64,000 nt of DNA, taken from Bradyrhizobium sp. WD16 (GTDB lineage Bacteria > Pseudomonadota > Alphaproteobacteria > Rhizobiales > Xanthobacteraceae). Within the stretch, counting starts at the first letter, position 1. Every line of letters starts with the position of its first letter. The DNA lies in assembly GCF_024181725.1 (NCBI RefSeq), contig NZ_CP028908.1, positions 496,001-560,000 of the forward strand. Direction: 5' to 3'. Below are positions 52,154 to 60,017 of this stretch, in pieces. The position numbers and the translations under genes are program-made. The notes beneath the pieces are model-generated. The model saw nothing but the letters and a program-made list of their open reading frames with translations, did not search any database and had not been told where the DNA came from.

Positions 52154-53086
52154 ATGAGCGGCCTGCACCACGTCACCGCGATCGCCGGCGACGCGCTGGG
52201 AAATTTCAGCTTTTATACCCGCACCCTGGGCCTGCGCTTCGTCAAGAAGACGGTCAATTTCGACGATCCGGGCACCTACCACTTCTATTATGGCGACGAG
52301 GCCGGCCAGCCCGGCACCATCCTGACCTTCTTCCCCTGGGCGCATGCGGCGGCCGGGCGCGGCGGCGTCGGCCAGACCCACGAGACCGCCTTCCGCGTGC
52401 CCGCAGCCTCGATCGGCTACTGGACCCATCGCTTCATCGCTGCCGGCGTGCCCCACGAGGCGCCGGAGAAGCGCTTCGGCGAGACCGTGCTGCCCTTCAC
52501 CGATCCGGACGGCATGCGCCTCGCCCTGATCGGCGTGCCCGGCGCCGAGAGCGAGCCCGGCTGGAGCAATGGCGAGGTGCCGGCCGAGCATGCCATCCGC
52601 GGCTTCGCCAATGTCACGCTGCTGCTCGAGGACGCGGCGCGCACCGCGGCGATCCTGACCGACGTGCTGGGCTTTGGTGAGTTCGGCCGCGAGGGCAGCC
52701 TGCTGCGGCTGAGGGCCGACAGTACGCTCGGCGGCACCGTCGACATTCATGAGGCCAAGGGCTTCCTGTCCGGCCGGATGGGACGCGGCTCGGTGCACCA
52801 CATCGCCTTCCGCGCTCCCGACGATGCCGCCCAGGCGGCGATGGCGCGCCGGCTGGTCGAGAACCACGGCCTGCGACCGACCGAACAGATGGACCGCAAT
52901 TATTTCCGCTCGATCTATTTCCGCGAGCCCGGCGGCATCCTGTTCGAGATCGCGACCGATCAGCCCGGCTTCGCCGTCGACGAGCCCGTGGATTCGCTCG
53001 GCCGCGATCTCAAGCTGCCGGCCTTTCTCGAACAGCACCGCAGCGAGATCGAGCGCGTGCTGCCGAGCCTGGAGCGCGCGGCGTGA
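52154..53086 (+). CDS. VOC-fold ring-cleaving dioxygenase (MhqO/MhqA-like)
   Basis: 310 residues, two vicinal-oxygen-chelate units: LHHVTAIAGDALGNFSFYTR with His (about residue 5) and SVHHIAFRAPDDAAQAAMAR (second unit), then FREPGGILFEIATDQPG with the metal Glu. This is the type-I extradiol group that includes hydroquinone dioxygenases and Bacillus MhqO. Followed by an MhqD-like esterase with TGATG coupling and preceded by a divergent LysR, the usual quinone-detoxification arrangement. Confidence 0.87.
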   Translation: MSGLHHVTAIAGDALGNFSFYTRTLGLRFVKKTVNFDDPGTYHFYYGDEAGQPGTILTFFPWAHAAAGRGGVGQTHETAFRVPAASIGYWTHRFIAAGVPHEAPEKRFGETVLPFTDPDGMRLALIGVPGAESEPGWSNGEVPAEHAIRGFANVTLLLEDAARTAAILTDVLGFGEFGREGSLLRLRADSTLGGTVDIHEAKGFLSGRMGRGSVHHIAFRAPDDAAQAAMARRLVENHGLRPTEQMDRNYFRSIYFREPGGILFEIATDQPGFAVDEPVDSLGRDLKLPAFLEQHRSEIERVLPSLERAA

Positions 53087-53721
53087 TGGCCACCGATCTG
53101 TCTTTCGTCCACCGTTTCGTGCCGGCCAGCCGGCCCGATGCGGCCCCGCTGCTGCTGCTCCACGGCACCGGCGGCGACGAGCACGATCTCGTGCCGCTGG
53201 GTGAGGCGGTGGCGCCCGGCGCGGCGCTGCTCTCGGTGCGCGGCCAGGTGCTCGAGCACGGCATGCCGCGCTTCTTCCGCCGCCTCCAGGAAGGCGTGTT
53301 CGACGAAGCCGACGTGATCCGGCGCGCGAGCGATCTCGCCGCTTTCATCACCGCGGCGCGCGAGGCCTACGGCCTTGCCGCGCCGGTCGCGCTCGGCTTC
53401 TCCAACGGCGCCAACATCGCCGCGGCCCTGCTGCTGCTGCATCCCGGCGTGGTGCAGGGGGCGGTGCTGCTGCGGGCGATGGTGCCGCTGGCGCGGCCGC
53501 CGCGGATCGATCTCACCGGCACCGACGTGCTGCTGCTCGCCGGCGCGCACGATCCGATCGTGCCGGCGGCGAACGGTGCCGCGCTCGCGGCGATGCTGTC
53601 GGACGCCGGCGCGAGCGTCGAGCGCCGCGTGCTGCCCGGCGGCCATCAGCTCAGCCAGGCGGACGTCACCCTGACGCGGCGCTGGCTCGATGAGCGGGCG
53701 AAGGTGGGCGCGGTGGCGTGA
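53086..53721 (+). CDS. MhqD-like alpha/beta-hydrolase (carboxylesterase)
   Basis: 211 residues from the ATG at 53086 (a GTG at 53083 is adjacent). PLLLLHGTGGDEHDLVPLG (oxyanion region), nucleophile elbow GFSNGANIA, Asp in AGAHDPIVPAANG and His in LPGGHQLSQADVTLTRRW, so the triad is complete. It belongs to the phospholipase/carboxylesterase family paired with MhqO-type dioxygenases in quinone resistance. Its last 72 bp are part of the 244-bp direct repeat flanking the toxin-antitoxin cassette. Confidence 0.88.
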   Translation: MATDLSFVHRFVPASRPDAAPLLLLHGTGGDEHDLVPLGEAVAPGAALLSVRGQVLEHGMPRFFRRLQEGVFDEADVIRRASDLAAFITAAREAYGLAAPVALGFSNGANIAAALLLLHPGVVQGAVLLRAMVPLARPPRIDLTGTDVLLLAGAHDPIVPAANGAALAAMLSDAGASVERRVLPGGHQLSQADVTLTRRWLDERAKVGAVA

Positions 53722-53893
53722 ATCCCGCGTCATCCTGAGGTGCTCAGCGCACCGCACATCGTGCGCGCGCTGAGCTTTGAGGGATGAACGCGGGCCCCGC
53801 CCAGACCGTCCATCCTTCGAGGCGCGCCACTGCGCGCACCTCAGGATGACGGCGAACAGCAATCAACTCCCCTTGACGAGGTCCGCAAACGCC
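53650..53893. repeat. 244-bp direct repeat, left copy, flanking the toxin-antitoxin cassette
   Basis: Aligns without gaps to 54740-54983 at a constant offset of 1090 bp, with about 17 mismatches by eye (about 93 percent). It contains the true 3' end of the MhqD-like gene, a cgtcatcctgagg-family palindrome (53728-53851) and a remnant of the SDR gene 3' end (53863-53893). Confidence 0.88.
53863..53893 (-). pseudogene. Remnant of the SDR gene 3' end
   Basis: Reads AFADLVKGS then stop, against AFADFVKGS at the end of the intact SDR gene (54953). It lies inside the left direct repeat and has no upstream gene body, so it marks where the SDR gene ended before the cassette separated it. Confidence 0.8.
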
Positions 53894-53942
53894 GTCGTGC
53901 TGTGGCGTAGAAATACTTGCAATGGCGGTTTCCATGTAGGTT

Positions 53943-54275
53943 TCAAGCGCGCTCCTTCTCGTTGAGATCGGAGAAATTCTTGATCTTGACGGTGTGATCG
54001 GCGAAGCGCGCCACGATCTCCAACTCGCCGCCCATTGCCTCGATGAAGCGGCGCAGCGTGCTCACATACATATCCGTCCGCTTCTCGATCTTGGCGACCG
54101 AGCCTTGCCCGATCTGGAGCGCCTGCCCGATCTCTTCCTGCGATAGCTTCAAGGCGCGGCGCACCTCGGCGAGGTCCATTTCCTCGCCGAGACGCTGCGC
54201 CTCGGCCTCCGCCTTGGCCAGTGCCTCGGGCGACATGCGGGCGCGAAGCTCCGCGAAGGAACGCCTACCGGCCAT
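53943..54275 (-). CDS. XRE-type antitoxin (HigA-like)
   Basis: 110 residues. An acidic N-terminal helical part (MSPEALAKAEAEAQRLGEEM) then a helix-turn-helix (ALKLSQEEIGQALQIGQGSV, AKIEKRTDMYVSTLRRFIEA). Toxin-first order and an 11-nt overlap with the upstream toxin gene are typical of higBA-type modules. It should bind both toxin and the promoter palindrome. The codon use is less GC-biased than that of its neighbours, which fits acquisition. Confidence 0.88.
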   Translation of the reverse strand: MAGRRSFAELRARMSPEALAKAEAEAQRLGEEMDLAEVRRALKLSQEEIGQALQIGQGSVAKIEKRTDMYVSTLRRFIEAMGGELEIVARFADHTVKIKNFSDLNEKERA

Positions 54276-54630
54276 CGTCTTTCTCCTTATCCAACTCGGC
54301 CAGATGCTCGTCGTAGAGCCTGTCGGCTATCGGGATCATCCGGTCGTAGAACCTCTTGTCGCCGGTCTTGTCTCCGCCGATCAGCAAGATCGCCATGCGG
54401 CGCGGATCGAAGGCGTAGAACACCCGCAAGGGCTTGCCGCCGCTCTGCACACGCAACTCCCGCATGTGGGCATGGCGAGATCCGCTGATGCCGCTTGAAT
54501 AGGGAAACGGCAGGTTGGGACCGCGCTGCTCCAGCTTGCGGACATGAGCGTCGTTGCTGATCTGCTCGGCTTCGGCGAGCGTATCCCACCAGCCGCCGAA
54601 CTCGTCGGTATATTCGACCGGCCATTCCAT
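54265..54630 (-). CDS. RelE/HigB-type toxin (Gp49-like)
   Basis: 121 residues. The family core GISGSRHAHMRELRVQSGGK and PLRVFYAFDPRRMAILLIGG then DKTGDKRFYDRMIPIADRLY corresponds to the phage-derived Gp49/HigB group, ribosome-dependent mRNA endonucleases. Basic residues (Arg, Lys, His) of the presumed active face are present, so it looks intact. A 13-bp palindrome abuts the start. The whole module lies between 244-bp repeats. Confidence 0.88.
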   Translation of the reverse strand: MEWPVEYTDEFGGWWDTLAEAEQISNDAHVRKLEQRGPNLPFPYSSGISGSRHAHMRELRVQSGGKPLRVFYAFDPRRMAILLIGGDKTGDKRFYDRMIPIADRLYDEHLAELDKEKDDGR

Positions 54631-54633
54631 ATC

Positions 54634-54646
54634 GGAATACTATTCC
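54634..54646. promoter_or_regulatory. Palindrome GGAATA-N-TATTCC at the toxin-antitoxin promoter
   Basis: A perfect 6+1+6 dyad 3 bp upstream of the toxin ATG, in a markedly AT-rich stretch (to about 54662). Position and symmetry fit the autoregulatory operator bound by the XRE antitoxin. Confidence 0.7.
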
Positions 54647-54739
54647 TTGAAATGAATATATGCAAGAGCCCGGGAGCGCGGTCCCAAATTTCAGCTTTCG
54701 GACCGTCTAAGACGCTGACGATAATGGCTCCCTATTCGC

Positions 54740-54811
54740 CTCGGCCAGGCCGACGTGACGCTGACGCGGCGCTGGCTCGATGAGCGAGCGAAGGTCGCCG
54801 CGGTGGCGTGA
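54740..54811 (+). pseudogene. Remnant of the MhqD-like esterase 3' end
   Basis: Reads GQADVTLTRRWLDERAKVAA to a stop at 54811, nearly identical to the last residues of the intact gene at 53086-53721, but with nothing of the gene upstream. Confidence 0.82.
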
Positions 54812-54983
54812 ATCCCGCGTCATCCTGAGGTGCGAGGCCCGCCGCACATCGTGCGCGCGCTGAGCTTTGAGGGATGAACGCGGGCCCCGCCCGGGCCGTC
54901 CATCCTTCGAGGCGCGCCACTGCGCGCACCTCTGGATGACGGCGAATAGCAATCAACTCCCCTTGACGAAGTCCGCAAACGCC
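54740..54983. repeat. 244-bp direct repeat, right copy
   Basis: Right-hand partner of 53650-53893. It contains a remnant of the MhqD-like gene 3' end (54740-54811), a palindromic repeat (54818-54941), and the genuine 3' end of the SDR gene. The unique sequence between the copies is 846 bp and consists of the toxin-antitoxin module and about 160 bp of AT-richer flanks. Confidence 0.88.
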
Positions 54984-55804
54984 TGCGCGTAGTCCGGATG
55001 CCAGCGCGACAGCGCCGGCCGGTTCTCGATGATGTCGCCGGCCGCCCACAGGATGCGGCGCTCGTCGAGCCGCCGCGGCACGTCGTTGTCCGGGCAGAGG
55101 ATGTAGAAGTCGCCGGCCTCGAGCCGCTCCAGCATGAACTCCACGGTCTGCTCCGGCGTCCAGGCGGCGGCCGGTTTCTCGCTGCGGCCGCTGGCGGTCA
55201 GCGGCGTGAAGACGAAGCCCGGAATGAGCAGATGGGCGCTGAGGCGACAATCCTTCGTCGAGCGCAATTCGTGCTGCAGGGCTTCGGTGAAGGCCTTCAC
55301 GCCGGCCTTCGACACGTTGTAGGCGGGATCGCCCGGCGGTGTGGTGATGCCCTGCTTGGAGCCGGTGTTGATGACGAGCCCCGGCCGGCCGCGCGCGATC
55401 ATCCCCGGCACGAAGACCTGCGTGCCATTGATCACGCCCCACAGATTGACCGCGAGCACGCGCTCCCAGTTCTCGCGCGGACCGAACAGCTTGCTGCCCG
55501 GCTGCACGCCCGCATTATTCATGAGCACATCGGTGCCGCCGAATTGGTCACTCACCATTGCGTCCAGTTGTCGCAGATGCTCGATACGGCCGACATCGCA
55601 ATTGACATGCCTCACCGCGGCGGCGCCGTCGGGCGCAATCGCGGCGATCTGTGCTGCGGCCTGCGCGAGCTTTTCCTCGCCGAGATCGGCGATGCAGATC
55701 CGCAGTCCGCGCCGCGCGAAAGCCTTGGCCGCGGCAAGACCGATGCCGGACGCGCCGCCGGTGATCACCGCGACAGAACCTGCGGACAAGGCGGGATGAG
55801 GCAT
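54953..55804 (-). CDS. Short-chain dehydrogenase/reductase
   Basis: 283 residues. Cofactor motif TGGASGIG (residues 15-22), NNAG (about 96-99), catalytic Ser149, Tyr162 and Lys166 (AYNVSK). Asp40 at the end of strand 2 (CIADLG) suggests NAD preference. Substrate unknown. Convergent with the MhqD-like gene in the ancestral arrangement; the toxin-antitoxin cassette now lies between them. The last 10 codons are within the right direct repeat. Confidence 0.92.
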   Translation of the reverse strand: MPHPALSAGSVAVITGGASGIGLAAAKAFARRGLRICIADLGEEKLAQAAAQIAAIAPDGAAAVRHVNCDVGRIEHLRQLDAMVSDQFGGTDVLMNNAGVQPGSKLFGPRENWERVLAVNLWGVINGTQVFVPGMIARGRPGLVINTGSKQGITTPPGDPAYNVSKAGVKAFTEALQHELRSTKDCRLSAHLLIPGFVFTPLTASGRSEKPAAAWTPEQTVEFMLERLEAGDFYILCPDNDVPRRLDERRILWAAGDIIENRPALSRWHPDYAQAFADFVKGS

Positions 55805-55904
55805 GACGACACTCCTGTTCGTTCAGTGAAGAGATGGTGAAACGCTGCATAGCCGGCGCGACCGGCGAAAGCACGGCGGCCGCGAGCCGCGTTACGGATG
55901 GCGG

Positions 55905-56210
55905 CTATTCCTCGGGCTCGGTGGTGAAGAGCAGCGGATAACCCTTGGCGCGGCCGGCTTCCGTGGCGCGCGCCGCCTTGGTCTCGGCGACGTCGCGGGC
56001 ATAGACGGCGACGACACAGGCACCGAGCCGATGCGCCGTGATCATCACCCGATAAGCCTCCTCCTGCGTCATGCGGAATTCCGCCTTGAGGACCATGGTG
56101 ACGAAGTCGCGCGGGGTGAAGTCGTCATTGATCAGGATGACCTTGTACAGCCGTGGCCGCTCGACCTGCGGCTTCGTCGTTGTGCGCGGCCTGGTGACGA
56201 CATCGCTCAT
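55905..56210 (-). CDS. clpS: ATP-dependent Clp protease adaptor ClpS
   Basis: 101 residues. N-degron-binding core LYKVILINDDFTPRDFVTMV (Asn-Asp pair) and VMITAHRLGACVVAVYARDV with the conserved His. Delivers N-end-rule substrates to ClpA. A disordered N-terminal tail (TRPRTTTKPQVERPR) precedes the core. The ATG at 56210 is taken; longer in-frame readings enter the divergent promoter region. No clpA gene is adjacent, so this may be a second ClpS. Confidence 0.95.
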   Translation of the reverse strand: MSDVVTRPRTTTKPQVERPRLYKVILINDDFTPRDFVTMVLKAEFRMTQEEAYRVMITAHRLGACVVAVYARDVAETKAARATEAGRAKGYPLLFTTEPEE

Positions 56211-56361
56211 CGCCTCGTTTTTACCCCTCTTATCCCCGGACCCGGGACTTGGCGGCTGCGAAAAGAAGCGGCAGAGCTCACCATGACGACGCTGCGGATG
56301 GCACAAGCATTGCATACAAGATGCCCAGACCTTCGCTAATGGCTCAGAGGACGTGGGACAT

Positions 56362-58023
56362 ATGTTCAAACAGTTCAAGACCTTCGCTCATGGCTGCAGC
56401 TTTGCCGCGCTGCTCACGATCGCGGCAGCGGGCGCGCCGGGCTCCGCTGGAGCCGAGACCGTCCTGCGCATCGCCATGACCGCCGCGGATATTCCGCGCA
56501 CGCTCGGCCAGCCGGATCAGGGCTTCGAAGGCAATCGCTTCACCGGCCTGACCATGTACGACGCCCTCACCCTGTGGGACCTGTCGTCGGCGACCAAGGC
56601 GAGCACGGTCATTCCCGGCCTCGCCACCGAATGGGCGGTCAACGCCGACGACAAGACCAAATGGACCTTCAAGCTGCGCCCGGGCGTCACCTTCCATGAC
56701 GGCTCGCCGTTCAACGCCGATGCGGTGGTGTGGAACGTCGACAAGGTGCTCAGGCAGGACGCGCCGCAATACGACGCCAGCCAGGTCGGCGTCACCGCCT
56801 CGCGCATGCCGACGCTGAAGTCGGCGCGCAAGATCGACGACCTCACCGTCGAATTGACCACCAAGGAGCCGGACAGCTTCCTGCCGATCAACCTCACCAA
56901 CCTGTTCATGGCGAGCCCGGCCAAGTGGCAGAAGCTGTTCGACGCCGCCCAGGGCGCGGACGCCAAGGCCAAGGCCGCCGCGGCGTGGGACGGCTTCTCG
57001 CGCGACGCCTCCGGCACGGGTCCGTGGAAGATGGCGCGCTTCGTGCCGCGCGAGCGGCTCGAACTCGTCAAGAACGAGAGCTACTGGGACAAGGCGCGGG
57101 TACCGCATGTCGACCGCATGGTGCTGCTGCCGGTGCCGGAGGCCAATGCCCGCACCGCGGCGCTGCTGTCGGGGCAGGTCGACTGGATCGAGGCGCCGGC
57201 GCCGGACGCCGTCGCGCAGATCAAGCAGCGCGGCTTCGTCATCCAGGCCAACGAGCAGCCCCATGTCTGGCCGTGGCAGTTCTCGCGGGTCGAAGGCTCG
57301 CCCTGGAACGACATCAGGGTGCGCAAGGCCGCCAATCTGTGCATCGACCGCGACGGCATGAAGGACGGTCTTCTCGGCGGCCTGATGGCGCCGGCCACCG
57401 GCACGGTCGAGCCCGGCCATCCTTGGCGCGGCAATCCGACCTTCCAGATCAAATACGACCTCAAGGCGGGGCAGGCGCTGATGAAGGAGGCCGGCTTCGG
57501 CCCCGACAAGAAGCTCAAGGTCAAGGTCCAGACCTCGGCCTCGGGCTCGGGCCAGATGCTGCCGCTGCCGATGAACGAATATCTGCAGCAGGCGCTGTCG
57601 GAGTGCTACTTCGACGTCCAGCTCGACGTCATCGAGTGGAATACGCTGTTCACCAACTGGCGGCGCGGCGCCAAGGATCCGAGCGCCAACGGCGCCAACG
57701 CCATCAACGTCACCTATGCCGCGATGGATCCGTTCTTCGCCATGGTGCGCTTCCTGCAGTCGGGCATGGCGCCGCCGGTCTCGAACAACTGGGGCTACAT
57801 CAACAACCCGAAGTTCGACGAGCTGGTCGCCAAGGCGCGCCAGACCTTCGAGCCGGAGGCCCGCGACAGGGCGCTCGCCGAACTCCATGCCGCCTCCGTC
57901 GACGACGCCGACTTCCTCTATGTCGCCCACGACGTCGGCCCGCGGGCGCTGTCGCCGAAGATCAAGAACTTCGTCCAGCCCAAGAGCTGGTTCGTCGATT
58001 TCTCGCCGGTCACCTTGCAGTGA
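56362..58023 (+). CDS. ABC transporter peptide/oligopeptide-type substrate-binding protein
   Basis: 553 residues of the SBP family 5 (DppA/OppA). Signal peptide to about GSAGAE (residue 31). Family segments KWTFKLRPGVTFHDGSPFNA, TGPWKMARFVPRERLELVKN and SYWDKARVPHVDRM are clear. The ATG at 56362 is chosen; a GTG at 56353 is 9 nt upstream. First gene of an operon with two permeases, two ATPases, an AtzG-like protein and an amidase, suggesting that the ligand is an amide or a small peptide. Confidence 0.93.
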   Translation: MFKQFKTFAHGCSFAALLTIAAAGAPGSAGAETVLRIAMTAADIPRTLGQPDQGFEGNRFTGLTMYDALTLWDLSSATKASTVIPGLATEWAVNADDKTKWTFKLRPGVTFHDGSPFNADAVVWNVDKVLRQDAPQYDASQVGVTASRMPTLKSARKIDDLTVELTTKEPDSFLPINLTNLFMASPAKWQKLFDAAQGADAKAKAAAAWDGFSRDASGTGPWKMARFVPRERLELVKNESYWDKARVPHVDRMVLLPVPEANARTAALLSGQVDWIEAPAPDAVAQIKQRGFVIQANEQPHVWPWQFSRVEGSPWNDIRVRKAANLCIDRDGMKDGLLGGLMAPATGTVEPGHPWRGNPTFQIKYDLKAGQALMKEAGFGPDKKLKVKVQTSASGSGQMLPLPMNEYLQQALSECYFDVQLDVIEWNTLFTNWRRGAKDPSANGANAINVTYAAMDPFFAMVRFLQSGMAPPVSNNWGYINNPKFDELVAKARQTFEPEARDRALAELHAASVDDADFLYVAHDVGPRALSPKIKNFVQPKSWFVDFSPVTLQ

Positions 58024-58070
58024 CACGCAGGATGCACGAGCGGCATCGCGCGCCGCCCGTGACGCCATCG

Positions 58071-58102
58071 GCTCACCCGGCGCACCGCGCCGCCGGGTGA
58101 GC
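58071..58102 (+). terminator. Strong hairpin between the binding-protein and permease genes
   Basis: A perfect 12-bp stem (gctcacccggcg / cgccgggtgagc) with an 8-nt loop, 48 nt after the binding-protein stop, without a U-tract. In ABC operons such hairpins stabilise or partly terminate the transcript so that binding protein exceeds permeases. Confidence 0.6.
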
Positions 58103-58164
58103 GCCTTCTCAAGTTGTCAATGACGCCGCGTCTCGACCAGCGTCGCAGTTCATAAGGTAACCGG

Positions 58165-59118
58165 GTGCTCGCCTATATCTCGCGCCGCATCGTCTACGTG
58201 ATCCCGATCGTCATCAGCGTCGCGCTGGTGTGCTTCCTTCTGGTCCATCTCGCGCCGGGCGACCCGCTGGTGGCGGTGCTTCCGGCCGACGCCTCGCAGG
58301 AGCTCGCGGCGCAGCTGCGCGCCGCCTACGGCTTCGACCGGCCGCTGCCGGTGCAGTTCGGCCTGTGGGTGTGGAAGGCGCTGCACGGCGACCTCGGCAC
58401 CTCGATCGCCACCGGCCGGCCGGTGCTGTCCGAGGTGATGCGCGCGGTCGGCAACACCATCATGCTGGCGCTCGCCGCGGCATTGATCGGCTTCACGCTC
58501 GGCCTCGCCTTCGGCCTGCTCGCCGGTTATTTCCGCGGCCGCTGGATCGATCGCCTCGCCACTGCGGTGGCGGTCGCCGGCGTCTCGGTGCCGCATTACT
58601 GGCTCGGCATCGTGCTGGTCATCGTCTTCTCGGTGCAGCTCAACTGGCTGCCCGCGGTCGGCGCCGGTCCCGGCGGCTCCAGCGACTGGGCCTGGGACTG
58701 GACCCATCTGCAATTCCTGGTGCTGCCGGCATTGACCACCGCCGCCATTCCCATGGGCATCGTCACCCGCACCGTGCGGGCACTGACCGGCGACATCCTG
58801 TCCCAGGATTTCGTCGAGGCACTGCGCGCCAAGGGGCTGCGCGAGACCGGCGTCTTCCGCCACGTGCTGCGCAACGCCGCGCCCACCGCCATGGCGGTGA
58901 TGGGCCTGCAGCTCGGCTACATGCTCGGCGGCTCGATCCTGATCGAGACGGTGTTCTCCTGGCCCGGCACCGGGCTCCTGCTCAATTCGGCGATCTTCCA
59001 GCGCGACCTGCCGCTGCTGCAGGGGACAATCCTCGTGCTGGCGCTGTTCTTCGTCTTCCTCAACCTTCTCGTCGACATCGCCCAGGCGTCGATCGACCCG
59101 CGCATCAAACGCAGCTGA
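58165..59118 (+). CDS. ABC transporter permease (DppB-type)
   Basis: 317 residues from a GTG start with AAGG upstream. It starts MLAYISRRIVYVIPIVISVA (TM1), and has the EAA-loop region ILSQDFVEALRAKGLRETGV near residue 218 that docks the ATPases, six helices in all. Second gene of the operon; the DppC-type gene follows after 10 nt. Confidence 0.94.
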   Translation: MLAYISRRIVYVIPIVISVALVCFLLVHLAPGDPLVAVLPADASQELAAQLRAAYGFDRPLPVQFGLWVWKALHGDLGTSIATGRPVLSEVMRAVGNTIMLALAAALIGFTLGLAFGLLAGYFRGRWIDRLATAVAVAGVSVPHYWLGIVLVIVFSVQLNWLPAVGAGPGGSSDWAWDWTHLQFLVLPALTTAAIPMGIVTRTVRALTGDILSQDFVEALRAKGLRETGVFRHVLRNAAPTAMAVMGLQLGYMLGGSILIETVFSWPGTGLLLNSAIFQRDLPLLQGTILVLALFFVFLNLLVDIAQASIDPRIKRS

Positions 59119-59128
59119 GGACCCAGCC

Positions 59129-60016
59129 ATGAGCAGCCTCGGCGAACCCGCCGTCCCCGCCATCGCCGCCGCCCCCGGCCGCGGCTACTGGAGCAACGTG
59201 CGTCGGCGCCTGACGCGCGACAAGGTGAGCATGGCCTGCGCGCTCATCCTCCTCCTCATCCTGTTCGGCGCGCTCGCCGCCCCCTGGCTCGGCCTCGCCG
59301 ATCCCTATCAGGGCTCGATGATCCGCCGTCTCAAACCGATCGGAACGCCGCATTATCCGCTCGGCACCGACGAGCTCGGCCGCGACATGCTGGCGCGACT
59401 GATCTATGGCGGCCGGCTGTCGCTGCTCACCGGCATCCTGCCGGTATGCCTCGCCTTCATCGCCGGCACCTCGCTCGGGCTGCTCGCCGGCTATGCCGGC
59501 GGCAGGATCAACACCGCGATCATGCGCACGGTGGACGTGTTCTACGCCTTCCCCTCGGTGCTGCTCGCCATCGCGATCTCCGGTGCGCTCGGCGCCGGCA
59601 TCGTCAATTCCATCGTGTCGCTGACCGTGGTCTTCATCCCGCAGATCGCCCGCGTCGCCGAAAGCGTCACCACCTCGGTGCGCAGCCTCGACTTCGTCGA
59701 CGCCGCCCGCGCCTCCGGCGCCGGACCGATCACCGTGATGCGCGTCCACATGCTCGGCAACGTGCTCGGCCCGGTCTTCGTCTACGCCACGGGGCTGATC
59801 TCGGTGTCGATGATCCTCGCCTCGGGCCTCTCCTTCCTCGGCCTCGGCACCAAGCCGCCGGAACCGGAATGGGGCCTGATGCTCAACACCCTGCGCACCG
59901 CGATCTACACCAACCCGGTGATCGCGGCGCTCCCCGGCGCCATGATCTTCACCGTCTCGATCTGCTTCAATCTGCTCAGCGACGGATTGCGCGGCGCCAT
60001 GGACATCAGGAACTGA
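59129..60016 (+). CDS. ABC transporter permease (DppC-type)
   Basis: 295 residues. An N-terminal OppC-type extension, TM1 at about 36-56, then the periplasmic signature PIGTPHYPLGTDELGRDMLA and the EAA loop SLDFVDAARASGAGPITVMR. Pairs with the DppB-type protein to form the channel. The ATPase gene starts 1 nt after the stop. Confidence 0.95.
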   Translation: MSSLGEPAVPAIAAAPGRGYWSNVRRRLTRDKVSMACALILLLILFGALAAPWLGLADPYQGSMIRRLKPIGTPHYPLGTDELGRDMLARLIYGGRLSLLTGILPVCLAFIAGTSLGLLAGYAGGRINTAIMRTVDVFYAFPSVLLAIAISGALGAGIVNSIVSLTVVFIPQIARVAESVTTSVRSLDFVDAARASGAGPITVMRVHMLGNVLGPVFVYATGLISVSMILASGLSFLGLGTKPPEPEWGLMLNTLRTAIYTNPVIAALPGAMIFTVSICFNLLSDGLRGAMDIRN

Positions 60017-60017
60017 C

